The position numbers were made by a program, and so were the translations under genes. A stretch of DNA of 64,000 nucleotides, from positions 2,728,001 through 2,792,000 of the forward strand of contig CM074702.1 of assembly GCA_037367355.1 (NCBI GenBank), read 5' to 3'. Numbering within the stretch: position 1 is the first letter of the stretch; every line of letters starts with the position of its first letter. This DNA comes from Neoscytalidium dimidiatum. Its lineage: Eukaryota > Ascomycota > Dothideomycetes > Botryosphaeriales > Botryosphaeriaceae. The notes beneath the pieces were generated by a model. That model did not search any database. It saw only the letters and a list, made by a program, of their open reading frames with translations, and was not told the origin of the DNA. Of the stretch, positions 1-10,104 are shown one piece after another.

Positions 1-2
1 CT

Positions 3-797
3 GAGACCTCTGCGTCGAACATCTTGCTCAGACGCGCACGTCGCCTACGCAAGCTGACGGGCGATTTGAGGCTTCAGTCCCAGAGCGAGATTGAACAGCG
101 GCACATGTCCGCATCCAACATCCTCTTCTCTGCTCTCATCAGGCCGATGGAGATCATGCTGAAGGACCCCTCAATCTTCTTCGTCAACCTCTACACGGGC
201 TACTTCTATGGCGTGTTCTACACCTTTTTCGAGGTCTTCCCATTGGTCTTCCCGCCCTTCCACGGGTTCAGCCTGGGACAGACTGGCCTCACCTTCCTGT
301 CGTGTTTGGTTGGAGTCGTCGTGGCGATCGCTGCTTATTCCGCTTACCTGTACTGGTACATGGTGCCCGACAACCTCCGCAACGGCTTCCGAGAGCAGGA
401 ACACCGCCTTGTCCCGGCCATCGTCGGCTCCATCCTCCTGCCCATCGGCCTGTTCATATTCGCATGGACCTCCGACCCGAAGATCCACTGGTCGGTGCCC
501 CTCGTCGGCGTCGGGATCTTCGTCGTCGGGCACTTCTTCACCATGCAGTCGCTCTTCATATACATCCCGTTCTCGTATCCGAAGTACGCCGCTTCCCTCT
601 TCGCCGGGAACAGTGTCTGGAGATCCGGCGCCGCCGGCGGCAGTGTCGTCTTTGCGAGGCCGCTCTTCATCAACCTCGGGATAAGCAAAGGCGTCACGCT
701 GCTTGCGGGCTTGAGCGTCGCCGGCATTTTCGGAACTGTTGGCATCTACGCATTTGGCAAGCAGCTGCGCGCCCGGTCCAAGTCCGCGCAAAGCTAG
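3..797 (+). CDS. MFS transporter (DHA1-type drug/polyamine antiporter), 5' end outside window
   Basis: The frame is open from the first bases of the window and stops at TAG 795-797, so this is the C-terminal half of a larger gene. About six hydrophobic segments can be seen, matching TM7-TM12 of a 12-TM major facilitator. They are preceded by a basic/polar stretch like the central cytoplasmic loop (RRARRLRKL, then SEIEQRHMS). The NLYTGYFYGVFYTFFEVFP segment is typical of TM7 in fungal DHA1 multidrug and polyamine exporters. The expected role is proton-coupled export of small molecules at the plasma membrane; the substrate cannot be told. No intron is needed in the visible part. The family is clear, the substrate is not. 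Confidence 0.85.
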   Translation, partial: ETSASNILLRRARRLRKLTGDLRLQSQSEIEQRHMSASNILFSALIRPMEIMLKDPSIFFVNLYTGYFYGVFYTFFEVFPLVFPPFHGFSLGQTGLTFLSCLVGVVVAIAAYSAYLYWYMVPDNLRNGFREQEHRLVPAIVGSILLPIGLFIFAWTSDPKIHWSVPLVGVGIFVVGHFFTMQSLFIYIPFSYPKYAASLFAGNSVWRSGAAGGSVVFARPLFINLGISKGVTLLAGLSVAGIFGTVGIYAFGKQLRARSKSAQS

Positions 798-1287
798 GTG
801 GGTGAGCGGCTAGTACTGCGGAGTCAACCCCGTCGACGGCTTCCGAAGCAAACGGGCCAGGTGTAGAAATTCAGCGGAAGTATCGGTGTTCGGGAAAAGG
901 GGGTTTTATCTTTTAAGAACGTCGCATCTCAAACAGACACGAATTTTTTTTTCTGACAATCATTTGCTATAATTATTAGAATATAGATCATTGAAGATGA
1001 AATTCCAATTGTAGTGAATCTAATTGACGAGTTTTTCCGGGTCTCGAATTTGTTCTTACAGCTTTGAGAAAAGCTGTAATAACAGAATTCCAACGAAAGA
1101 TGAGATGCGGAACTTAAGGTGGTGCTACGAGTCCAATCTTCCACCGCCGAGTCCACCAGGAAGTCTCACGCCAGGAAATGTTTTCATTCATCATTTGTTT
1201 GTTACGGCGCAGCCTCCACAGGATGAGGAAGATTGGGATGGTGACCCACCAGAAGTGGTCGGATCCCAGGGAACAAGGAACTAAGGG
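798..1287. other. Intergenic, 3' flank of the MFS gene
   Basis: No supported gene. AT-rich with a short T-run near 945. The open frames here are short and have no recognisable composition or motif. Confidence 0.6.
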
Positions 1288-1723
1288 GTTACGTGACCTC
1301 CGCGATCAGTTGGACCCACCTGCTTAGTAACTGAGCCCTTAATAGCGACTACGCCAGCCGCTCAGTCAAAGCAGCTCGCTCACGGCTTAAAAGAAGAAAA
1401 GGCGTAATTAAGGTAGTAGCTATCTAATACTTCTATAGATACTAGGCTACTAAGCACACCACGCCTACTAAGCATATAGATTATATACACTTTCTTACTT
1501 ATATATAAACAACACTTCTTAGATAGCTCTAACCTCCTCAGTTAACTTTCTAAATTCACTTTAAGTATAGAATTTAGACTCTATTGGTAATAGGCCTTCG
1601 TTCGCAGTGCTTAGTTATTACTTACTCTCTCTCTCTCTTCTTGTACCCACTTAAGGACAACCCCGTGACTAGTATTCTCCCTCTTCGGTGTTGGATCCTC
1701 AGAGGTAGAGGCCGTCCGTTACA
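1288..1723 (+). repeat. Solo-LTR-like dispersed repeat, copy A
   Basis: This stretch aligns along its length with 19927-20304. Both begin GGTTACGT[G/A]ACCTC..GCGATCAGTT, share an internal CCACTTAAGGA..CCCCGTGACTA block, and end in GTAGAGG..GTTACA or its TATTACA variant. Length (about 380-440 bp), lack of coding capacity and the CA end fit a solo LTR of an LTR retrotransposon. No internal element or clear target duplication is visible for this copy. Ends are accurate to a few bases. Confidence 0.65.
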
Positions 1724-1982
1724 CTGTTCTATAAGCAAAATGATGTGCGCAAACTGGGGCAATCAACAAAAAGGGCGTGGCTTCTCCGACTTTTCAAACA
1801 AGCTTGATTACCCTCTGTGGAAGGCTGCCGGTGATTTTGAGACTGCATGGGACATTCATATCGTCGAAGTGCCGGACAAGGCTCGTATTCTTTGGGTCAT
1901 GATATGTACTGTATTGCTCTTCTGCGCTCCCCTCATTATCTTCACCTTTGGGAAACGGATATTCAAGGATGGTCGGGATTGA
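1724..1982 (+). pseudogene. C-terminal fragment of a membrane protein, 5' part replaced by the LTR-like repeat
   Basis: From the repeat edge an open frame runs to TGA at 1980-1982, with an ATG at 1740. It encodes about 80 residues: a polar, Trp/Asp-containing part followed by one strong membrane segment (ARILWVMICTVLLFCAPLII) and a short basic tail. The composition looks protein-like, and the frame starts exactly where the repeat ends. I read it as the last exon of a gene whose upstream part was lost or displaced by the LTR. I do not recognise the family. It could also be a small real gene. Confidence 0.35.
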
Positions 1983-2677
1983 TGGCTGCTGTCATTCCCG
2001 TGCTTACTTTATTTGCACGAGCATGAAGGCTCTAGAACAGAGTGATAAGCGACAGTTACATAGCTGCACAGAAATAGGCCATTCTATGGCGTCACTCCAG
2101 GAGTCTGTCTGATATTGTTAGATATAGAAAATGAAAACGGGCGTAGGTATCACAGCTCAGCCTGCGAGGGAGAAAGCTGAGAAGTTCATGCGCCAAGCAC
2201 ACGAATCTCGAACGTTAAGAGTAAATGGTAGGAAAAGAAAAGACAATAAGTTTGAGTTATATTCTAAATTGCCGTATCCTCGCATTGACGCTTCGCCGAG
2301 ATATGCTTCAAAGGTTAAGACTCCTGCTCTGGGGATCACGTGGGTTGGCCAACGCGTCTCGGGGCGGCACTGAAATACTTAGCATACCATTGCTCCGCAG
2401 CCTCGTGTCTTCCCAGCGTGATCCTTTATCTTTGGTCGTAATAGGCGGCTGCGGCGAGGCGTTTGAGAGAGGAAAGGTAAGGATACAACCGAGCTGGGAG
2501 CGGATGAATGTAGGGGTTACTAATTGGGGAAAAACTCAGTGAGATTCAGGTGAAAATCGAGATTTGAGAAGAGACGGATGAGGGAGGGCGATGAAGAAGA
2601 TGGTTGGCTTGTAGAGATCAAGGGAGTACTGCGCGATATCCAAATGGAACACGAAACAGGAAGAGACAGCGCAGTAG
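1983..2677. other. Intergenic, no supported gene
   Basis: Several short overlapping frames on both strands, none with a recognisable domain. Nothing else seen. Confidence 0.5.
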
Positions 2678-3352
2678 CATTAGCAAAATTCCCCGAGCGC
2701 CAAGCCACTAAGTTATCGACCCCGTATCGACCCTATACCGACCCGGGTTAGAACGTATAGACTATAATCTTAATTTATAGTCCGGCCTAACCTAAGAGCT
2801 TCTAGAGCTTCTAAAGCTTCTAGAGCTTCTAAAGATTCTAGAGATTCTAGTACTTCTAGAGAGTCTAATTATTTCGTACGCGCGTATAGACGATTTCTAA
2901 GAAAATATTTATTTCTTTTCGTATAGCTTATATATATAGAATTTACTAAAGCTCTCTCTTTATAGCTATTAACGCTATTAAAGAAAAAAGATAAAATTTA
3001 AATAATTAAGTAAAATTCTACGCGTAGGCGGTAGTTATAGCTACGCGGTAGCGGTAGCTACGCGCTAGCGCTAGTACTAGCGCTAGCACTAGCGCTAGTG
3101 CGAATAACGCGCTAAGGTAAACTTTAAGAATTTCGACCGTATTAGATAGTCCGTATACGCGCGTTCCGGAACGTCTAGACCCTCTAGAAGCTCTAGAATC
3201 TCTAGAACCTCTAGAACCTCTAGAAGATCTAGAAGCTTTAGAAGCTCTAGAAGTACTAGCTCTAATTATAGGATTACGAGCTAGATAGGTAGGTACGTTT
3301 CCTATTAGACCAAAGGCTCTTAGCCGAAACTAGCTGGGGAATTTTACTAATG
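2678..3352 (+). mobile_element. MITE-like non-autonomous element, copy 1
   Basis: About 675 bp bounded by an imperfect 17-bp terminal inverted repeat (CATTAGCAAAATTCCCC at the left, its near-complement ending in ACTAATG at the right). The whole unit recurs in inverted orientation at 7153-7795. Just inside both ends lie arrays of TCTAGA-centred 9-mers (about 2800-2870 and 3176-3262) that face each other as a subterminal inverted repeat. The middle is AT-rich and nearly free of CpA/TpG, so it has been RIP-mutated; the outer 20-40 bp are less affected. No coding capacity. I could not identify a target-site duplication, so the superfamily is open. Confidence 0.7.
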
Positions 3353-3787
3353 TATTGGTAGTTCAATATGTACTCGCCTCACGAAAATATCTCCCCCGGA
3401 GGTGTCTGACACTGCACCATTCACTGGATCCGAGGACAGAGCTCTGAGTTGCGAATCGCTAAGTTTTAGTGGAAATATTCTTTCGGAATCTTTTAGCTGG
3501 TAAGTATACCAATGATAATGCGAAAGCCCTTGCCTCTTTCTCTAGCCTGAATATATCCAGCAATCCTGAGAGTGGGGCGAGACTCTCTGCCGCATAGACC
3601 GATGCAGCAAAACATGAAGCCAACACCCCTTGCAAATATGGCTCATAGCCTATTCAGATCTACCGATTCCCTCAACCCTATACCATTCCTTTTTTGGAAC
3701 TCAGCTACCTCGTTGCCAACGTCCAAAGTTTCCACTCAAGATTCCACGTGGGTTCCACGCTCTTATGCCGACCCTGGAAGTCTCATA
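3353..3787. other. Intergenic between the MITE-like element and the F-box-like gene
   Basis: Carries the presumed 3' UTR of the minus-strand gene that ends at 3788. The plus-strand frame across 3572-3838 lacks any recognisable feature and overlaps that gene. Confidence 0.5.
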
Positions 3788-4690
3788 CTAGACACCGACA
3801 GATCCGTCATCACTCCCTCCAAAATTCAGCTTGTATGAAATCTCTGCAAGACGAGATTTGTTGACCCAAAAAGCACTCAGACAGCCGTAAGATCTGCGGC
3901 AGATGCTGGCTTGATAGATCCTCTCGGCAGCTACAAGAACTTCCTCCCGATCGGCGTACCCACGGACTCCGGCGATGATAGTTTCGAATACCTCTTTAGT
4001 ACTCTCCACGATATCCGAGGGTATCTTGACCCTCAAGAGGCCTTTAAACTTCAAAATGCGTAAGACGTCGACCAAGCGGAAAAAGCGGTCCGGCATGCTT
4101 CTCTTCTTCGGCCAAAACTGCAAGACACCGTACCTGAACTCTTCGTGGGTGTGGAACACGAACTGCCATATATTTCCCGTGAGCGAAGGAGGTAGAGCTT
4201 TGAATATTCTCCAGTCGAGATGATCGCCAGGAAGAAGCGGGACTCCACCGTTGCAAGTGCAGATCTGAAAGACCTGCGCGCGCCAGAGCAGCGAGATGAA
4301 CTCTTTGCGAATGGAGCTCGAGACTTCTCTTAAACTGCACGCAGTCAACACCATCCTGGCTTCCTTCTTTCTTCGAAAACATTGGGCGGGGAGATCCAGC
4401 GTCGTGGGAGTCAAAGGGTCCAGCAAGTCGATGATCTGACAATCGCAATGGTTAAGTGTGATTGGCATGTCGAATTCCGTGGAGAGATCAGCGATGACGA
4501 AATCGTATACGCGATTGCGGAGTTCGCCCGGAAGATCCATGAAGCGGAAGGTCGATTGGGAGGAAGTGGTCCCCTGGGGGCCGTAGTGTGAGTGAAGCGC
4601 CTTCTTAAGCTTGGGGACATGGTTTTCGTGTTTCTCGTCGGAGTCGATGTTGAACTGGCGCTTCCGAGAGGACGGAGGAACACGAGCCAT
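3788..4690 (-). CDS. F-box-like protein of an uncharacterised fungal family (paralogue 1)
   Basis: An intronless frame of 300 residues. Residues about 50-65 read FRFMDLPGELRNRVYDFVI, the LPxELRxxVY helix typical of fungal F-box-like/2EXR-like proteins that may link targets to Skp1-type adaptors. A later conserved block has an acidic/basic helix followed by REFISLLWRAQVFQICTC. The gene 900 bp away at 5534-6577 shares both blocks, so they are tandem paralogues. The N-terminus is basic (SSRKRQF). No other domain is recognised. The start is the first ATG of the frame and gives a length near the paralogue's 347 residues. The F-box role is inference from the motif only. Confidence 0.75.
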   Translation of the reverse strand: MARVPPSSRKRQFNIDSDEKHENHVPKLKKALHSHYGPQGTTSSQSTFRFMDLPGELRNRVYDFVIADLSTEFDMPITLNHCDCQIIDLLDPLTPTTLDLPAQCFRRKKEARMVLTACSLREVSSSIRKEFISLLWRAQVFQICTCNGGVPLLPGDHLDWRIFKALPPSLTGNIWQFVFHTHEEFRYGVLQFWPKKRSMPDRFFRLVDVLRILKFKGLLRVKIPSDIVESTKEVFETIIAGVRGYADREEVLVAAERIYQASICRRSYGCLSAFWVNKSRLAEISYKLNFGGSDDGSVGV

Positions 4691-5533
4691 GACTTCGATG
4701 CGACGTGGAGACCGAAAGCTGTGTGTGACTGCTGGGTGTTGGCTCCGTGAAGCGTTGGATAGGTAGGCAATGTGCGGCGATTTTTAAAGTGAACTTTTCA
4801 TGTGTTGTTTTAATAGGAGAGGAAGGCACGTGTAGGTGTCAATGAAAGACCTATTAAAGTGAAGAAGTCACGGGTGACATCACACCGTCGCTTCAGCCAG
4901 GCGGATGCGTTCGTATTATAACTTAATCAACACAATAGCTTGCAATTAACGTAGCAGGAACGAATATCACATTCTAGGCTGGTTTCACTTTGAATGCATC
5001 ACAAACGGCCATTTTGCTTCAGGTCTATAGCCTGCTTCATAAGCATCTTGAGTACACTCTTTAATTGCGACTTAAACTCATGGCGAGCTGTTTGCGAAAG
5101 TCTCCTCGGTACTTCACGGGGCTTCCGTTTCCCGTACGCTAGGCTTGGCTCTGTTTCTTAAGCTTCTCACTAAGCGTCTGCGAATCTAGGTATCGGTCTT
5201 GACCAGTTCGTATCAAAAGCTCATGCTGCCACTCGCATCTTACACAACCTCGACCCCATTATATTATAGATACTTCATAGAATGATATTGTCGGGACGAG
5301 CATCGAGGCTCAACTCCTCTACCAATGATGCCCCAGGTACCAACGTACGAGCTCCGTCGTTTGTGATGCAACAAGCCCGACGTCCCTGCCGATGTCCGAT
5401 TTTCCTCCCGTCGATCTCCTCTTGTTGATCTTCCTTCCATATATCTTCTTTTCATACTGACCATCATGCACAGCCCGTATTCCGAGCCCGGTAAAGTTGC
5501 TGCCGTCTTCCCAAACACCAACACCCCGCCCTC
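4691..5533. other. Intergenic between the two F-box-like paralogues
   Basis: Presumed promoter of the 3788-4690 gene next to 4691 and 3' flank of the 5534-6577 gene. Short frames near 5264-5537 on the minus strand show no motif. Confidence 0.5.
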
Positions 5534-6577
5534 TCAAGCAGCAGCCTCCGCCTCACCCTTCTCCCCGGCAAAGTCCAGCGCGAACCTCTCGACCGCCCTC
5601 CTCCACGGCAGCTCCATCCGCTCCGCCGCCACCAGCGGGCCCGACATCACCATCGCAAACAGCCACACGCCTCGTGCCGCCCAGTCCGCCATGTACGCCC
5701 TCACAGCCGCCTCGTACGCGGCGACCACGCGCTCCAGCATATCCTCATCCGCCTCCTCGCCGGCGGTGCCGCACGCACCGCCACCACCACCTTGTCCTCC
5801 TCCTCCCGTGAGGCCCTCCAGCGCGGTCCTCATTTCCAGCACGACGCCCCGCTGGCCGCGCAGCTCGATCGTACCGGCGAACCGCAGCGCCCGCAGCGCC
5901 GCGACGACGTAGCGCAGCTCCCGCGCGGGGTCGTCCTGGCGCGCGCCATGGCCGACGTGCATGTCGACGATCAGATCCTGGACGTTGCCGCGGAGCAGGA
6001 CGAGCGGGATAGCGGCGGTGGTGTCGTCGTCGATGATACCGGTGCCGGCGGCCGCCGGGCCGCACGCGCACAGCTTGAACGTCTGCGCGCGCCACAGGAG
6101 GGGCGTGAACTCGCGCCTGATCGCGCGGGATGCCTCGCCCAAGCGGCAGGAGCGGACGAGGTGCCGGGCCGGGTGCGTCTCGGGTGTGGGCGGCGGGGGC
6201 AGGTCGAAGGGGGTGGTCGTGGAGGAGAAGACCGCGGGGCCGGCGGTGCTGGAGAGTAGAAGGGTGCGGACGGTGCCTTTGCTGATGGCGGTGCAGGCGC
6301 AGAGGTCGACGGGGCCGCGATCGGGGTTCGGCGGGGCGAAGGCGGCGATGACGCGGGCGTAGACCGCGTTGCGGAGTTCGCCAGGGAGGGCCATGAATCG
6401 GAAGGGTTTGCCGCGGTGGCTGTTCATGGGGCGAGCTGGAATATGTGCGGGAGTGCGGTTGGAGGTTGCTATCGTTCTGAAGAGCTTGAGCGCGCGTGCG
6501 TTGCTGCCGTCGTCTGCATCGGAGGCGGAGGTGAGGCTGTGGCAACGTTTTACGCCGGGAGCGATGGGGGCCGTCAT
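5534..6577 (-). CDS. F-box-like protein of an uncharacterised fungal family (paralogue 2)
   Basis: An intronless frame of 347 residues, paralogous to 3788-4690. It has the same FRFMALPGELRNAVYARVI helix at about 58-76 and the same RREFTPLLWRAQTFKLCAC block at about 155-173. Between and after these it is rich in Ala, Gly and Pro, with a poly-Gly stretch (GGGGQGGGGG near residue 255), and the DNA is much more GC-rich than its paralogue. The other long frames here on both strands are GC-skew shadows. The function is unknown; the F-box reading rests on the LPGELR motif. The start is the first ATG and leaves a basic tail before the motif, as in the paralogue. Confidence 0.75.
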   Translation of the reverse strand: MTAPIAPGVKRCHSLTSASDADDGSNARALKLFRTIATSNRTPAHIPARPMNSHRGKPFRFMALPGELRNAVYARVIAAFAPPNPDRGPVDLCACTAISKGTVRTLLLSSTAGPAVFSSTTTPFDLPPPPTPETHPARHLVRSCRLGEASRAIRREFTPLLWRAQTFKLCACGPAAAGTGIIDDDTTAAIPLVLLRGNVQDLIVDMHVGHGARQDDPARELRYVVAALRALRFAGTIELRGQRGVVLEMRTALEGLTGGGGQGGGGGACGTAGEEADEDMLERVVAAYEAAVRAYMADWAARGVWLFAMVMSGPLVAAERMELPWRRAVERFALDFAGEKGEAEAAA

Positions 6578-7152
6578 CGCTGTGTTGGTGAAGTGTGTGT
6601 GGATCCTTCTCTTGTCTTAATTTGAAGAGTGTTGGATGGTGGCTTAGTGGAAAGCTCTTGATTGTTCCGCGCGTTGGGGGTGGTTGACGGGTGTGTTTCT
6701 AAAAGTATGAGGTGGAGGAGGGCGAAAGAATTAGGTGACGGAGATGGGCGACCAGGCGAAGACAGTAGAGTTCTTATACCAAGTATCCACACATGCTGCA
6801 ATCACTTCCGCCTAACACTTGTGGCACGTGTTCATTCCATTGTAGTCTGAAGTCACATCAACGGTGTTCGGGCTGTCCATGAAATCATAGCATCATACTG
6901 ATACGAGCATCAGCCGCAAAAGCCAGTCTGCAGCAGCAAACTCGGTCAGCGTTGGCCACGTTTGGAAGATGTAAAGATCCAGCATTATTTCTAAGAGGTA
7001 CGTGGCCACTGCACCCTTCTCGCTCCGCCGGATGCACATTCGCCACGACTACTTCACCAGAAGCCATACCAACCAAACTGCGCTACCTCGTGATCAGTGA
7101 GATAAGGGCAATAGCCTGCATGCGCCGACTCAGAGAGCACAACGTTTATCCT
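6578..7152. other. Intergenic, promoter side of F-box-like paralogue 2
   Basis: No supported gene. The stretch next to 6577 is the presumed promoter of the minus-strand gene. Confidence 0.5.
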
Positions 7153-7795
7153 CATCAGCAAAATTCCCCAGCCAGTTTCGGCTAAGAGCCTTAGGGTCCA
7201 ATAGGAAACGTGCCCACCTATCTAGCTCGTAACCCCGTAATTAGAGCTAGCACTTCTAGAGCTTCTAGAGCTTCCGGAGGTTCTAGAGATTCTAGAGCTT
7301 CTAGAGCTTCTAGAGGGTCTAGACGTTCCGGAACGCGCGTATACGGACTACCTTAACGCGGTCGTAATTCTTAAAGTTTACCTTAGCGCGTTATTCGTAC
7401 TAGCGCTAGCGCGTAGCTACCGCCCCCGCGTAGCTATAACTACCGCCTACGTATAGAATTTCGCTTAATTATTCGAATTTTATCTTTTTTCTTTAATAGC
7501 GTTAATAGCTATAAAGAGAAAGCTTTAGTAAAATCTACGTATACGAGCTATATAAAAAGAAATAAGTATTTTCTTAGAAATCGTCTATACGCGCGTATAA
7601 AATAACTAGACTCTCTAGAAGTACTAGAATCTCTAGAATCTCTAGAAGCTCTAGAAGCTTTAGAAGCTCTAGAAGCTCTTAGGTCGGGCCGGACTATAAA
7701 TTAAGGTTATAGTCTATACGTTCTAACCCGGGTCGGTATAGGGTCGACACGGGTCGACAACTTAGTGGCTTGGCGCTCGGGGAATTTTGCTGATG
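7153..7795 (-). mobile_element. MITE-like non-autonomous element, copy 2 (inverted)
   Basis: Reverse complement of 2678-3352 over its whole length (643 bp). It starts CATCAGCAAAATTCCCC and ends with the complement (GGGGAATTTTGCTGATG), a perfect 17-bp terminal inverted repeat. The same facing TCTAGA arrays lie at about 7255-7322 and 7608-7680. The interior has the same RIP-like loss of CpA/TpG. Together the two copies bracket the two F-box-like genes in inverted orientation. No target duplication recognised. Confidence 0.75.
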
Positions 7796-8049
7796 TAAAG
7801 GGCATTCCAGCCTATGCGGTTCAAGTCCGCGGTGATATACATCACGGATGAGATGGAAACGGGTGTATTCCAGCGCCTGCGCTTCTTCTTGCATAAGATA
7901 TCAGTTTTGGTGCAGTCAAGGGGCTAGGTTTGATTGTAACCGCCAGCTCTTGATTATTAACATTCCTCACGTACGCGCAATTAATATGGCACTGCGGCCA
8001 CGCTGATACCATAACGTAAGGTTTCCAGGCCCTCATCACCTCCCGTCAT

Positions 8050-9345
8050 ACCCATGTGAATAGCTTCCTCCGCTCTCACTCGCGCTCGCCCCATCCTCCA
8101 GATGCGCCTCCATCTCCGCCGTCCGACCAATCCCCAACCCATCCCCCCCTCTTCTCCGCAAACCCAGGCTCGACGATTTTCCCCCTCGAATCATCCGTCT
8201 CGAAGCTCTCCCTTCCCACTACCGCCACCACTCCGCCCTTCCCCGTCCCGGTACTGCCCGCCCTACCGCCCATATCAAACGTCCTGCTTCCGCTCGCGCT
8301 GAGACCGAATCTGCTGCTCGCCCCTGCGACGAGCTCGCGAAGCGGCGCACGCTGCGGTGCAGGACGGGGTAGATGAGGGGCAGGTTGCCGACGGCGACGA
8401 CGACGAAGGACTCGCGCACGGCCCTGCTGCGCGCCGGCGGCCGGGTCGGACAGGATGATGGCGCAGCGGACGGCGCCGGTGCCGAAGAGGAGGGTCAGGC
8501 CGACCTTCTGCTGAGGCGGATCTGGGATTTCCAGAGCATCTGGGGGCGTCGTTGGGTTGTTAGTTTGGGGGAGGGGGAGGCGGGGGAAGGGGGTGGGCGT
8601 ACCGGTATTGGGATCGAGATTAGCTAGGGGTCGATGGTGATATTGAGGAAGAGGACGACGTAGCAGTTATGCTCGGAAATGGTGGGTTGGCAGTGGTCTG
8701 GAGTGGGGCGGTTAGAGGGACTGTTGTGGAGATTTGCGGAGGGTTGGAGGCGCGGTGACTTACTTCCTGGGTCGGGATAGATCTGCCAGTTGTTTGAGAA
8801 GGGCTGGCGGCCGAAGAGGATGGTGAAGAGCCTGGCGAGGTAGGTCGTACCGATAAGGGCCCAGCCGATTTTGACTCGGAATTCCAAGTAGACGAGCTGG
8901 TATTTCCAATTTCGTCGGGGAGTAGTCAGAGGCGGAGAGAAGGGTCGGCATATGTCAAGGTCGAGTAGCATGCGTTCATGCAAACTTTCAACAGCCATAG
9001 CTCCAGTGTGTGCAGGGACCAGTCGACTATTTGAGCTTTCGATCCGCCGCGCTGGAGGGTGGCTTCATGGGATGAGAGGTCCAGCGCCGCTCGCTCATCC
9101 GCCGTCATGCCATTGTTAGCCAGGCCCATGGACTGATCTCCGACGATGTACGCTGTCCCAGTCTCAAAAGAGTGGTCACTGAATCAGTTTCGGTCCGGTC
9201 CGGGATCAACGTCCGGGGTGCGTGGCGCTTCCGTACCGCAACATAGCACATCAGGTAATCATCAAAATCCTGCTTCCGGACGCCGACTATCCGTATTCTT
9301 GCGGCAACGCGACAGATGATGATGATCACGATCCCAAGCGATAAG
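8050..9345 (-). pseudogene. Decayed fungal rhodopsin-domain integral membrane protein gene
   Basis: Blocks of the large fungal rhodopsin-like membrane family (Pfam PF20684) appear in order on the minus strand but in different frames. A first TM tail with DFDDYLM is near 9260. A GDQSMGLANNGM loop and the TM stretch LELWLLKVCMNACYSTLT lie at 9150-8960. ALIGTTYLARLFTILFGRQP and WQIYPDPG lie at 8860-8765, then a credible 66-bp intron (8698-8763). CQPTISEHNCYVVLFLNIT follows, and finally VAVGNLPLIYPVL near 8390. At least three frame changes are needed besides that intron, so the gene is broken or the assembly is poor here. These proteins have about seven TM helices and no settled function. Confidence 0.7.
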
Positions 9346-10104
9346 AGAGAGAATGCCTCATTAGCGAAAGAATCCGCTATGGCTGCTAATAGCGCGCAGC
9401 CCTAGAGCGCTCACTTAGATAAAAGGTCGATTGGTAACCGGCAGAGGGCATGTGATTTACAAAAAAAAAAAAAAAGGATCACGAGTTATCGAAGGGAATG
9501 GGAGGAAATGCATCCATATGAGGAATTGAGACTGTTGTGTGAAAATAGGGTTCGGCGGCTCTAAGAAACTTTCCAGGAGTAAGGATCCTTATCAACACTA
9601 CAGCCACCTGGTGGAGGCTCATCCTTACGTCAGCACACTAAAGCCAAAGCAAAGCATGTATGCACTGAATTTAGCGAAAAAGATGCGTAGAGATCACCAC
9701 TAACTAACTGTATCCATGGTGCGCTCCGCAGAGCTTGAGAGAAGGAGGAAAAGTGAACTGCTCGAGTATGGGGTGTTTATGGCGGAGGTCCGTGACACGC
9801 TGCTGAATTGATGAAAGATAAGTACTGAGGAGGGACGTTTCCAAACAATTGCTATTCAGCCTGACCACAGCACAGCGTATGAACTCTTCAACCTAGACCG
9901 CGAGCCGATGTCACAGCAAATGATTTAGACTGGAAGTCGCACTAATAGACGTGAGCTCCATACGACAGATATCTAAAAATCGAGAACCCGTATATTTGTT
10001 CGCCGGGAGAGGGTCTTGTGAGGCTGCTCTATTAAGTAGTGAAGCGCTACATTTGAATACTTAATAATTTTTTTTCTTTGGTTTTAGTATGACCACGAAG
10101 CTGC
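9346..10104. other. Intergenic, no supported gene
   Basis: Includes an A-run near 9460 and a short imperfect hairpin around 9566-9600. Nothing else recognised. The end next to 10104 is the 3' flank of the RelA/SpoT-like gene. Confidence 0.5.

Noticed and set aside
5745..6545. Long alternative frames on both strands across the GC-rich F-box-like gene
   Set aside because: Arg/Pro-rich shadow frames caused by high GC. Only the 347-residue frame carries conserved blocks.
7815..7840. GGTTCAAGTCC resembling a tRNA B box, next to the MITE-like element
   Set aside because: A T-arm can be drawn, but no matching acceptor, D or anticodon arm was found on either side of the element.
9566..9650. Hairpin and CACTAAAGCCAAA string also present near 18967-19045
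   Set aside because: The shared part is too short to call a repeat family; the rest does not align by eye.
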